From JAPOKJ01 sp031421635 (GTDB lineage: Bacteria; Pseudomonadota; Gammaproteobacteria; Burkholderiales; Burkholderiaceae_E), in the NCBI GenBank assembly GCA_031421635.1, contig JANOPA010000056.1:33109-97108 (forward strand): a stretch of DNA of 64,000 nucleotides. Reading direction: 5' to 3'. This document shows positions 25,488-33,559 of the stretch, piece after piece (position 1 is the first letter of the stretch; every line of letters starts with the position of its first letter). The position numbers and the translations under genes are program-made. Under the pieces are notes generated by a model. That model was not told where the DNA came from. It searched no databases and saw nothing but the letters and a program-made list of their open reading frames with translations.

Positions 25488-26720
25488 CTATATCGCTTTA
25501 TCCGCTCTTAAAGTTTCGATACTTCTTGCATCCATACCCAGCTCGCTTAATATGCTGTCGGTATGCTCGCCGATGCGCGGAATCGCGTCCATACGGTAGT
25601 CAAAAGCGTTGTTACGCCCTGGTGGTAAAAGTGCTGGGACGGGTCCAGCCGGTGTCTCGACCTGCACCCAGCGCTGACGGGCCTTTAGCTGGGGATGCGC
25701 CCAGAGACCGGCCATGTCGTTCATGCGCGCATTGGCGATTTGAGCCTTCTCCAGTTTTGCAACCACACCCTCCGTACTTAGGCGACTGAAAATGTCCAAA
25801 ATGATGGACTTAAGTGCCTCGCGATGTTCGTTGCGTCTAGCATTGCTATCGAAGCGAACATCGCTGGCCAGCGCTTCGTTTTCAAGCACTACAGCACAAA
25901 AAGCTTTCCACTCGCGCTCATTTTGTAGGCCCAGCATCACGACGCCACCATCGCCTGCGGCAAAAGGGCCATAAGGATAAATACTGGCATGGGCGGCTGC
26001 ACTGCGCGGTGGCGGCGCTGCACCTTCAAAGGCATAGTAAAGCGGATAGCCCATCCACTCTCCCATAGCTTCCAGCATTGAAACATCGATGTGGCTGCCC
26101 TGGCCCGTCTTTCCCCGAAGCAGTAGTGCCGAGAGGATATTAGTGTAGGCATACATGCCCGCAGCAATATCGGCGATGGAGTTTCCAGCCTTGCTCGGCG
26201 TGTCCTGCGGACCCGTGATTGACAAAAATCCGGCCTCACTTTGAATCAACAAATCATAGGCCTTTTTATCGCGATAAGGTCCGTCATCGCCATAGCCTGA
26301 GATGTCGCAGACGATCAGCTTGGGATGAGCCGTTTGCAACGCTTCATAGGACAAGCCCATCCTTGCTGCTGCACCCGGCGCAAGGTTTTGCACTAAAACA
26401 TCGGCCTGCGCCAGCAAGCGCTTAAGGGCGGCCAGGGCGCCCGGGTGTTTAAGATCAAGACTCAAACTTTCCTTGGAGCGATTGGTCCATACAAAATGCG
26501 AGGCCTGCCCTTTAACACGCGTATCGTAGTCACGGGCGAAATCTCCACTGCCAGGACGCTCAATTTTAATGACGCGCGCACCCAGATCGGCCAGTTGGCG
26601 CGTGCAAAAAGGCGCAGCAATAGCATGTTCCAACGACACAACGGTCACACCATCCAAGGGGCGAGGCTTGAGGCGCGGAGGGTTATGCACGGCTGGGTGT
26701 GTCTCAGGGGTGTGCGTCAT
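25488..26720 (-). CDS. CaiB/BaiF (class III) CoA-transferase
   Basis: 410 residues. LDGVTVVSLEHAIAAPFCTRQLADLGARVIKIE and DVLVQNLAPGAAARMG are family signatures, and GYGDDGPYRDKKAYDLLIQ holds the catalytic Asp. It moves CoA between carboxylic acids, probably activating the acid oxidised by the adjacent acyl-CoA dehydrogenase. It lies 8 nt after that gene, so they are almost certainly co-transcribed. Substrate unknown. Confidence 0.9.
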   Translation of the reverse strand: MTHTPETHPAVHNPPRLKPRPLDGVTVVSLEHAIAAPFCTRQLADLGARVIKIERPGSGDFARDYDTRVKGQASHFVWTNRSKESLSLDLKHPGALAALKRLLAQADVLVQNLAPGAAARMGLSYEALQTAHPKLIVCDISGYGDDGPYRDKKAYDLLIQSEAGFLSITGPQDTPSKAGNSIADIAAGMYAYTNILSALLLRGKTGQGSHIDVSMLEAMGEWMGYPLYYAFEGAAPPPRSAAAHASIYPYGPFAAGDGGVVMLGLQNEREWKAFCAVVLENEALASDVRFDSNARRNEHREALKSIILDIFSRLSTEGVVAKLEKAQIANARMNDMAGLWAHPQLKARQRWVQVETPAGPVPALLPPGRNNAFDYRMDAIPRIGEHTDSILSELGMDARSIETLRADKAI

Positions 26721-26728
26721 ATACGGGT

Positions 26729-27892
26729 TTAGAATGACCTTGGCAATCCAAGCACATGCTCGGCTACATACGAGAAAATAAGGTTCGTTGAGATCGGTGC
26801 GACCTGATACAAACGCGTTTCGCGAAACTTGCGTTCAATATCGTATTCGCACGCAAAACCAAAACCACCATGATATTGAATGCAGACGTTCGCGGCGGCC
26901 CAACTGGCCTTGGCCGCAAGGTATTTGGCCATGTTGGCCTGGGTGCCGCAGGGCTCATGCGCGTCGAATAATCGGCAAGCTTCATAGCGCATCAGGTTGG
27001 CCGCTTCCACCTCAATGAACGACTCTGCTATCGGAAACTGAACACCCTGGTTTTGGCCAATCGGCCGACCGAACACCACCCGCTCCTTGGCATACTTGGT
27101 CACTCGATCAATGAACCAGTAGCCGTCGCCAATGCATTCAGCAGCAATGAGGGTGCGTTCAGCGTTCAAGCCATCTAAAATATACTTGAAACCCTGGCCT
27201 TCTTCTCCAATCAAATTCTCAACTGGAATCTCGAGGTTTTCAAAGAACAGTTCATTGGTTTCGTGATTGACCATGTTCAAAATCGGCCGAACGGTCAGAC
27301 CAGATTTCTCGGCTAGACGTAAGTCAACCATGAAGATCGACATGCCTTCCGATTTTTTCTTGACCTCGGCTAAAGGAGTGGTGCGCGCCAAAAGAATCAT
27401 CCAATCCGAGTGCTGCACGCGTGAGATCCATACTTTCTGCCCATTGATGACATAGCGGTCACCCTTGCGTACCGCCATAGTTTTAATCTTGGTGGTATCG
27501 GTTCCGGTAGTGGGTTCGGTCACTCCCATAGACTGTAGGCGCCACTCGCCACTCGCGATTTTAGGCAAGTACAAATCCTTTTGGGCCTTGGAGCCATGCC
27601 GCAACAAGGTGCCCATGTTGTACATCTGGCCATGGCAGGCGCCTGAATTTCCGCCGGAGCGGTTGATCTCCTCCATGATGACCGAGGCTTCCGTCAGGCC
27701 TAAGCCGGAGCCGCCGTATTCTTGAGGAATGAGGGCAGCCATCCATCCTGCCTTAGTGAGTGCATCGACAAAGGCTTCCGGATAAGCCCGCTTTTCATCG
27801 ACTTTGCGATGGTATTCGTCGGGGAACTCGGCGCAAAGTGCGCGCACTGCATCTCGAATATCTTGAAAGCCGCTGGCGGTTGTTTTGATCAT
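26729..27892 (-). CDS. Acyl-CoA dehydrogenase family protein
   Basis: 387 residues, standard ACAD length. The FAD-binding middle domain (QSMGVTEPTTGTDT and WISRVQHSDWMILLART) and the C-terminal helical domain (ERTLIAAECIGDGYW and YHGGFGFACEYDIERKFRE) are intact. The Glu in the last motif is the likely catalytic base. The cytosolic enzyme desaturates acyl-CoA at the alpha-beta position and passes electrons to ETF. First gene of the cluster with two CoA-transferases. Confidence 0.92.
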   Translation of the reverse strand: MIKTTASGFQDIRDAVRALCAEFPDEYHRKVDEKRAYPEAFVDALTKAGWMAALIPQEYGGSGLGLTEASVIMEEINRSGGNSGACHGQMYNMGTLLRHGSKAQKDLYLPKIASGEWRLQSMGVTEPTTGTDTTKIKTMAVRKGDRYVINGQKVWISRVQHSDWMILLARTTPLAEVKKKSEGMSIFMVDLRLAEKSGLTVRPILNMVNHETNELFFENLEIPVENLIGEEGQGFKYILDGLNAERTLIAAECIGDGYWFIDRVTKYAKERVVFGRPIGQNQGVQFPIAESFIEVEAANLMRYEACRLFDAHEPCGTQANMAKYLAAKASWAAANVCIQYHGGFGFACEYDIERKFRETRLYQVAPISTNLIFSYVAEHVLGLPRSF

Positions 27893-28096
27893 GGACTTGC
27901 TTTAAAACGGAAGAGTCAACGACATCACAGCAAGCTCAACGCACCTAGCGTGGGCGGCAGAAGGACGCGCGCACCGACAGGCGAAAACAGAGAGACCTTG
28001 CCGGTCGCTCCTTGATATTATAGGTGGTGATCCATGCTGTTATGACGAAACGGTAGGTATATCGAACCCACATCGCATTGGACTTTTTTCAGGTCC

Positions 28097-29653
28097 CTAA
28101 AGCGATGCATTAATAAGGGCGCGACGAAAAGAAATTGCCTCGGCGATATGACTGGCAGTGATCGTAATGCTGTTTTGAAGGTCGGCAATCGTACGTGCCA
28201 GCTTGATCACACGATGACTTGCTCGGCTTGACCACTGTAAGCGCTGCGCGGCACGCACCAGAAGCGTTTTTGCCTCGATCGGCAAAGTACAGAATTTTTC
28301 GATTTCGTTCGGTTCTAGTTGTGCATTAGGTTTGCCTTGGCGCAGGGCTTGAATTTCATAGGCCTTTGCTACGCGTTCTGCGATCGAGTAGCTGCACTCC
28401 TCAGTTGAATTGTTCAGCAAAACGTCCTCGTGAACGGCTTCGACTTGCACTTGGACATCGATGCGATCCAGAAGCGGCCCCGAGACCCTGCCTTGATACT
28501 TGATGACCCGTTCTCGACTACAGAGACAGCGCGGGTCTCCAAAAAAACCGCAAGGACAAGGATTCATGGCGGCGATCAGTTGAAAGCGAGCCGGAAAAAC
28601 CACCTGTCGAGCTGCGCGAGAAATAGAAATCTGTCCGCATTCCAAGGGCTCTCGCAGGCTTTCGAGGGCGTGGCGATTGAACTCCGGAAACTCATCCAAG
28701 AAAAGAATGCCTTGATGGGCCAGAGAGACTTCGCCCGGCTTAGGCGGGGAACCGCCACCTACCAATGCCACAGCTGAAGCAGAATGGTGCGGATTTCTAA
28801 AGGGTCTTTGACCCCATGCTTCGATGAGCGATCCAGAAGCACGGGCGCTGAGCTGTTCATGCCGCTCAGTCTGGCCACGCTTGACGTCGTGTAGCACCAT
28901 CACCTCGGTCGCTTGCTCTTCATCGAGAGGGGGAAGGATTGACGGCATGGCGTTGGCTAGTAAGGACTTGCCTGCCCCCGGGTGGCCAACCATGATGAGG
29001 CCGTGGCTCCCAGCGGCGGCAATTTCGAGGGCGCGCTTGGCGAGGCTAAGCCCTTTGATTTGCGAGAAGTTACTCCCGAAGGAGCGATCACAGGAAATCC
29101 GATGATGCCGTAACCTTTCTAGAGAGCTCTTACCGAGAAGGTGGGCAGCCACTTCCTTGAGATTTTGGGCGGCCAGCGCTCTCGGTTCTAAAAGCGCGGC
29201 CAGTTCCGATGCATTGTCTTTGGGAACGATCAACAACCGTCGACTTTGTCGCTGGCTTGCGACTGCCATCGCCAGTAGCCCCGCGACGGGGCGAATCGCC
29301 CCGGTGAGTGATAGCTCACCAACAAATTCTAAGCCCGCGATGATTTCGTCTAAGCCACTGCTCGCAAGCTGACCGCTGGCGGCCAAGATGCCGATCGCGA
29401 TGGGCAGATCGAAACGGCCTGAATTCTTGGGCAAGTCTGCCGGGGCTAAGTTGACGGTAAGCCGGCGATTTGGGAACTCGAAACCACTATGGACGATGGC
29501 CGCTCTGACTCGTTCTCGGCTCTCACGAACCTCGGCCTCAGGCAGGCCGACAATATTGAAAGCGGGTAGACCATTGCCGATGTGAACTTCCACATCGACC
29601 AAGGGCGAGGAGATGCCCAATAAAGCTCGACTCTTAACGAGGGAAATACTCAT
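28097..29653 (-). CDS. YifB/ComM family Mg-chelatase-like AAA+ ATPase
   Basis: 518 residues. An N-terminal Lon-protease-like ChlI fold (VDVEVHIGNGLPAFNIVGLPEAEVRESRERVRAA) is followed by the AAA+ core: Walker A GHPGAGKS at 223-230, Walker B GILFLDEFPEF, and a C-terminal part with CPCGFFGD zinc-type Cys. ComM-type proteins are hexameric branch-migration helicases acting in natural transformation. Normal family length. ubiK lies 19 nt upstream on the same strand. Confidence 0.93.
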   Translation of the reverse strand: MSISLVKSRALLGISSPLVDVEVHIGNGLPAFNIVGLPEAEVRESRERVRAAIVHSGFEFPNRRLTVNLAPADLPKNSGRFDLPIAIGILAASGQLASSGLDEIIAGLEFVGELSLTGAIRPVAGLLAMAVASQRQSRRLLIVPKDNASELAALLEPRALAAQNLKEVAAHLLGKSSLERLRHHRISCDRSFGSNFSQIKGLSLAKRALEIAAAGSHGLIMVGHPGAGKSLLANAMPSILPPLDEEQATEVMVLHDVKRGQTERHEQLSARASGSLIEAWGQRPFRNPHHSASAVALVGGGSPPKPGEVSLAHQGILFLDEFPEFNRHALESLREPLECGQISISRAARQVVFPARFQLIAAMNPCPCGFFGDPRCLCSRERVIKYQGRVSGPLLDRIDVQVQVEAVHEDVLLNNSTEECSYSIAERVAKAYEIQALRQGKPNAQLEPNEIEKFCTLPIEAKTLLVRAAQRLQWSSRASHRVIKLARTIADLQNSITITASHIAEAISFRRALINASL

Positions 29654-29672
29654 CAGTCCCCAAAGCGTTTAC

Positions 29673-29945
29673 TCACTTTATACGCTCCGCCAGTTCCGCT
29701 TCTAATGCCTCTACCCGCGTGGCGAGTCGGTCAATGAGTTCTACCCGGACGTCAAACTCTTCGCGAGTGACAAGTCCCATTTGTTGGGCACTTTGATTCA
29801 TAAAAGCCCTTAGATTGCGTTCAAGGTCACCGGCGGGGCTGTTCTTCATAAGCTCAGAAAACTTGTTTTTCAACCACTCAGGTGAAAACCGGTCTTGGTT
29901 GGCCTGTGTTTGGCTAGGATCGGGTGTGTGTGTTTCAGTGTTCAT
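29673..29945 (-). CDS. ubiK: UbiK-family accessory factor (BMFP)
   Basis: 90 residues, with a C-terminal coiled coil (about 58-88, DRLATRVEALEAELAERIK). The EFDVRVELIDRLA part matches UbiK/YqiC, which in E. coli forms trimers and helps ubiquinone synthesis under aerobic conditions by binding UbiJ. Shares the upstream region with the divergent torF-glnK-amt operon and precedes yifB. Confidence 0.88.
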   Translation of the reverse strand: MNTETHTPDPSQTQANQDRFSPEWLKNKFSELMKNSPAGDLERNLRAFMNQSAQQMGLVTREEFDVRVELIDRLATRVEALEAELAERIK

Positions 29946-30099
29946 GAAGTGTCCAGCTTAGAAGAAAAAGTGAATTTCCGATATCGAACTGATCGCCTAG
30001 CTCTTTTGGTCTAGCGCCGCAGTCAACATTTACTGATCATTAGTCTAGCGTGAAACTTGACCCCACAAAGCAAGAAACTGGCGAGACAAAATAACCAAC

Positions 30100-30114
30100 G
30101 CACCAATTCGGTGC
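30100..30114. promoter_or_regulatory. NtrC-binding-site-like palindrome
   Basis: GCACCAATTCGGTGC matches the NtrC consensus GCACCAnnnTGGTGC at all but one fixed position (C for T). It sits 106 nt upstream of a sigma-54 promoter. A weaker half-site AGGTGCA follows at 30137-30143, about three helical turns away. The rest of the 325-nt gap to ubiK (29946-30270) shows no gene. This predicts activation of torF-glnK-amt under nitrogen limitation. Confidence 0.75.
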
Positions 30115-30205
30115 GATATTTCCTGCGTCCCCGTTTAGGTGCAAAAATCAGCCGCCACCTGAATTTGCGCTTCATCGTGGGTCATTCAAGCAGTGGAATG
30201 CCCCC

Positions 30206-30221
30206 TGGCATAGGAAGTGCT
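30206..30221 (+). promoter_or_regulatory. Sigma-54 promoter
   Basis: TGGCATAGGAAGTGCT has the -24 GG (30207-30208) and -12 GC (30219-30220) spaced by the required 10 nt, and TGGCA and TGCT flank them. Transcription would begin near 30232, giving a 40-nt leader to the torF start at 30271. Confidence 0.75.
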
Positions 30222-30270
30222 AACAACGGGTAAGCTTTACTTTTTACCATTTGATCATTCGGAGAAACTA

Positions 30271-31044
30271 ATGAAATCAAAAATTCTTGCGAGCGCCATC
30301 GTTGTTACAAGCGCGCTAATCGCGCCCCAATGGGTTCTTGCTCAGACCGCTCCGGCATCGGCACCGGCTACAGCGCCCGCGGCGACACCAACCCACAGCT
30401 TCACCTATAACCTTGGACTCGTGACTGATTATCGCTATCGCGGTATTTCCCAAAGCGGCCTAAACCCAGCCCTGCAAGGCGGCGTCGACTACTCACATGC
30501 AAGTGGACTTTATCTAGGTGCCTGGGCTTCGACCATTACCTGGATTACAGATTTCAACCCTGCAGCGTCTGGTCGTGTAGAAATTGACCTATATGGTGGT
30601 TATAAAGGAACAGCTGGCCCTATTAATTATGACGTTGGCATGCTCCAGTATTGGTACGCTGGCAACAACATTAACCCCAATGCCAATACCAACGAGATTT
30701 ACGCTGCTGGAACTTATGGCGCTTACACCTTAAAGTATTCCCATAGCCTCTCAAATCTTTTTGGTTTCGCCAATTCTAAAAGTTCGGGCTATCTCGATCT
30801 GTCCGCAACATTTGATCTAGGCAATGGCTGGGGTGTCGTTCCTCATATTGGCCGTCAGCGGGTCTCTAATAACGGTTCTGCAAGCTATACAGATATGTCG
30901 CTCTCAGTCACCAAAGAGGCTTATGGCTTGGTCTTTTCCGGCATGGTTGTCGGTACTGACGCCACTAAGACAGTCTACACACCAGCCAGTGGAAAATTCT
31001 TTGGTAAAACCGCCATTGTTCTGGGCGTGAAAAAGAACTTCTAA
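30271..31044 (+). CDS. TorF-family putative porin (outer-membrane beta-barrel)
   Basis: 257 residues from ATG 30271, preceded by GGAGAAACTA; an earlier in-frame start adds residues with no sense. A signal peptide (about 1-25, ending VLAQ) is followed by a Pro/Ala-rich spacer and alternating amphipathic strands such as NLGLVTDYRYRGISQSGLNPALQGGVDY, the TIGR02001 signature. The C-terminal residues end in aromatic Phe (LGVKKNF), as outer-membrane proteins do. First gene of a sigma-54/NtrC-type operon with glnK and amt. Porin function is inferred from the family; the substrate is unknown. Confidence 0.87.
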   Translation: MKSKILASAIVVTSALIAPQWVLAQTAPASAPATAPAATPTHSFTYNLGLVTDYRYRGISQSGLNPALQGGVDYSHASGLYLGAWASTITWITDFNPAASGRVEIDLYGGYKGTAGPINYDVGMLQYWYAGNNINPNANTNEIYAAGTYGAYTLKYSHSLSNLFGFANSKSSGYLDLSATFDLGNGWGVVPHIGRQRVSNNGSASYTDMSLSVTKEAYGLVFSGMVVGTDATKTVYTPASGKFFGKTAIVLGVKKNF

Positions 31045-31128
31045 GCGGCATTTAACTTATAACAGCAACCCAAAAATCGGTCCGTAGGCAACCTCGGACT
31101 GCATCTAAAGATCATTCGGAGGCCTTTC

Positions 31129-31467
31129 ATGAAACTCATAACTGCAATTATTAAGCCCTTCAAGCTTGACGAGGTCCGAGAGGCCTTATCCGGCATTGGA
31201 GTTCAAGGCGTTACCGTCACTGAAGTGAAGGGGTTTGGACGTCAAAAGGGCCACACCGAGCTGTATCGTGGCGCGGAATACGTGGTCGACTTTTTGCCCA
31301 AGGTCAAGCTTGAGGCTGCCGTTCCCAACGAGTTGGTTGAGCGTGCCGTTGAAGCCATCGAAGGCGCTGCTCGCACCGGCAAGATCGGTGACGGCAAGGT
31401 CTTTGTCTACAACCTTGAGCAAGTCGTTCGGATTCGCACTGGCGAAACCGGCGACTCAGCCCTTTAA
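31129..31467 (+). CDS. glnK: Nitrogen regulatory protein PII, GlnK-type
   Basis: 112 residues. Tyr51 in the T-loop (KGHTELYRGAEYVVDF) is the uridylylation site, and RTGKIGDGKVFV is the C-loop signature. The trimeric cytosolic protein binds ATP, ADP and 2-oxoglutarate and plugs the ammonium channel encoded next. 84 nt after torF and 21 nt before amt, under the same sigma-54 promoter. GGAGG precedes the start. glnB itself is not in the window. Confidence 0.97.
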   Translation: MKLITAIIKPFKLDEVREALSGIGVQGVTVTEVKGFGRQKGHTELYRGAEYVVDFLPKVKLEAAVPNELVERAVEAIEGAARTGKIGDGKVFVYNLEQVVRIRTGETGDSAL

Positions 31468-31488
31468 TTTCTGTACGGAGTTCTCTTT

Positions 31489-33279
31489 ATGAAACTGTTT
31501 CCAAAAATCACGAGCTGGCTATTTGCCTTGCTCGTGTCGTGCTTTTTGGCGCCGAGCCTGGCGCTTGCGGCCTTCCCAGCCGATGTTAAATTTGATATCA
31601 ACAAGACTGAAATTCCTGCAGCCTCCGCCGATACTATTAAGAAAGTGGCTGAGTATCTGAAAGGCAATGCGGACGCCAAAGTACAACTCTCTGGCTTTAC
31701 CGATAAGACCGGCGATCCCGAGAAGAATAAGGAACTCGCCAAGGCGCGCGCTTTCGCAGTTCGCGATGCGCTCAAAGCAGCCGGTGTTGCTGAGGACAAA
31801 ATTGTTCTGGTGAACCCCGAATTGGTGATGACGGTCGGCTCTCCTGAAGAAGCCCGTCGCGTCGAGCTGACGCTCGCTAAAGCTGAGGGCGCACCCGCAG
31901 CAGCTCCAGCGGCAGTTGCTGCCTCCGCAGCTCCGGCAGCAACTGCACCGGCGGCTCCAACGCCTGTGCCTAACAAGGGTGATACCGCCTGGATGACAGT
32001 GGCGACTTTGCTGGTTCTGATGATGATCGTTCCCGGTCTCGCTTTGTTCTACGGTGGCTTGGTGCGTGCCAAGAACATGCTTTCCGTACTCATGCAGGTC
32101 ATGATGGTGGCCTGCGTGATCATGGTGTTGTGGATGATCTACGGCTACACATTGAGCTTCGGCGGCGACGGCAAGTTCTTTGGTACGTTTGACAAGTTGT
32201 TCCTCAAAGGCATTACGCCTGATTCTGTTGCGGCAACTTTTAGCAAGGGTGTCTATATCCCTGAGCTGACCTTCGTAGCCTTCCAAGCTACCTTCGCGGC
32301 GATTACTTGTGCACTGATTATTGGCGCCTTTGCAGAACGCATTAAGTTCTCCGCTGTGCTGTTGTTCTCGGTACTATGGTTTACCTTCTCCTACATTCCA
32401 ATCGCTCATATGGTTTGGTATTGGGCCGGTCCAGATGCTATTACCGATGCTAAGACTCTCGAGGCGGTGACCGGTAATGCAGGCTGGTTGTGGGCCAAGG
32501 GCGCGCTCGACTTTGCGGGCGGTACCGTGGTTCATATTAATGCGGGTGTGGCCGGTCTGATCGGCGCGATTCTGGTAGGCAAGCGTATTGGCTACGGTCG
32601 CGAGGCAATGGCTCCTCACTCCTTGGTAATGACCATGATTGGCGCATCCCTATTGTGGGTGGGCTGGTTTGGATTTAATGCGGGCTCTAATCTGGAAGCC
32701 AATGGGGTGACGGCAATGGCATTCATCAATACTTTGGTCGCCACCGCCGCTGCAGTCGTCTCATGGACCTTTGCGGAGTGGATGAGCAAAGGCAAACCCT
32801 CGATGCTTGGCGCTGCGTCTGGTGCCGTGGCCGGTTTGGTAGCCATCACTCCTGCCTGCGGTTTCGTGGGCCCGATGGGCGCCTTGGTGATTGGTCTCTT
32901 GGCAGGCGTAGTTTGCCTCTGGGGTGTTAACGGATTGAAGCGCATGCTCGGTGCCGACGATTCGCTTGACGTCTTCGGCGTGCACGGCGTGGGCGGTATC
33001 TTGGGCGCGCTACTAACAGGCGTCTTCGCTTCCCCTTCTCTGGGCGGCACAGGCATTTTCGACTATGTCACCAATAAGGTCAGTGCCGATGCGTATTCGA
33101 TTACTAATCAGGTCTGGATCCAAGCACAAGCAGTTGTAACAACCATTGTCTGGTCTGCCGTCGTATCCTTTATTGCCTATAAGCTCGTCGACATGATTAT
33201 CGGTCTACGTGTGGCAGAAGATGAAGAGCGCGAAGGCCTTGACATTTCGTCGCACGGCGAAAGCGCGTATCACAGTTAA
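31489..33279 (+). CDS. amt: Ammonium transporter with an N-terminal OmpA-like peptidoglycan-binding domain
   Basis: 596 residues versus about 400-430 for AmtB. A signal peptide (1-27) precedes an OmpA-C-like domain (about 33-130) with LSGFTDKTGD and ARAFAVRDAL. D72 and R87 have the same 15-residue spacing as the diaminopimelate-binding D271 and R286 of Acinetobacter OmpA. An Ala/Pro linker (about 131-163) leads to a complete Amt channel: GDTAWM, LVRAKN, twin His H349 and H499 (150 apart, as H168 and H318 of AmtB) and FAERIKF. The channel is intact and the OmpA domain would be periplasmic. Paired with glnK, as usual; the fusion is the unusual part. Confidence 0.93.
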   Translation: MKLFPKITSWLFALLVSCFLAPSLALAAFPADVKFDINKTEIPAASADTIKKVAEYLKGNADAKVQLSGFTDKTGDPEKNKELAKARAFAVRDALKAAGVAEDKIVLVNPELVMTVGSPEEARRVELTLAKAEGAPAAAPAAVAASAAPAATAPAAPTPVPNKGDTAWMTVATLLVLMMIVPGLALFYGGLVRAKNMLSVLMQVMMVACVIMVLWMIYGYTLSFGGDGKFFGTFDKLFLKGITPDSVAATFSKGVYIPELTFVAFQATFAAITCALIIGAFAERIKFSAVLLFSVLWFTFSYIPIAHMVWYWAGPDAITDAKTLEAVTGNAGWLWAKGALDFAGGTVVHINAGVAGLIGAILVGKRIGYGREAMAPHSLVMTMIGASLLWVGWFGFNAGSNLEANGVTAMAFINTLVATAAAVVSWTFAEWMSKGKPSMLGAASGAVAGLVAITPACGFVGPMGALVIGLLAGVVCLWGVNGLKRMLGADDSLDVFGVHGVGGILGALLTGVFASPSLGGTGIFDYVTNKVSADAYSITNQVWIQAQAVVTTIVWSAVVSFIAYKLVDMIIGLRVAEDEEREGLDISSHGESAYHS

Positions 33280-33376
33280 AGACTGGATGGCACACTAACT
33301 AGAACTGAAAGCAAAATCTAGCGCTCTATTTTCTGAGTCTCGTCTCCGAACTCACCCGATTCAGGTGAGATCTTAG

Positions 33377-33404
33377 GCCCGGGTTTCACCACCCGGGCTT
33401 TTTT
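33377..33404 (+). terminator. Rho-independent terminator of the torF-glnK-amt operon
   Basis: GCCCGGGT and ACCCGGGC form a perfect 8-bp GC-rich stem with a 6-nt loop, immediately followed by six T. It lies about 100 nt after the amt stop and insulates the operon from gshB. Confidence 0.93.
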
Positions 33405-33559
33405 ATGGGTACTTGCTTCCAAGTGTTTTTGTGGCATCCTTTTGTAGAATAGGTTGGTCCTTCGCTACAATCCCTTGATCGAATAGACTAGGCCCCTTTG
33501 CCTGCCATCCATATTACGACGCAGCCCAGCGTACCTCTTGAGCCAGAAATGCGATTTGT

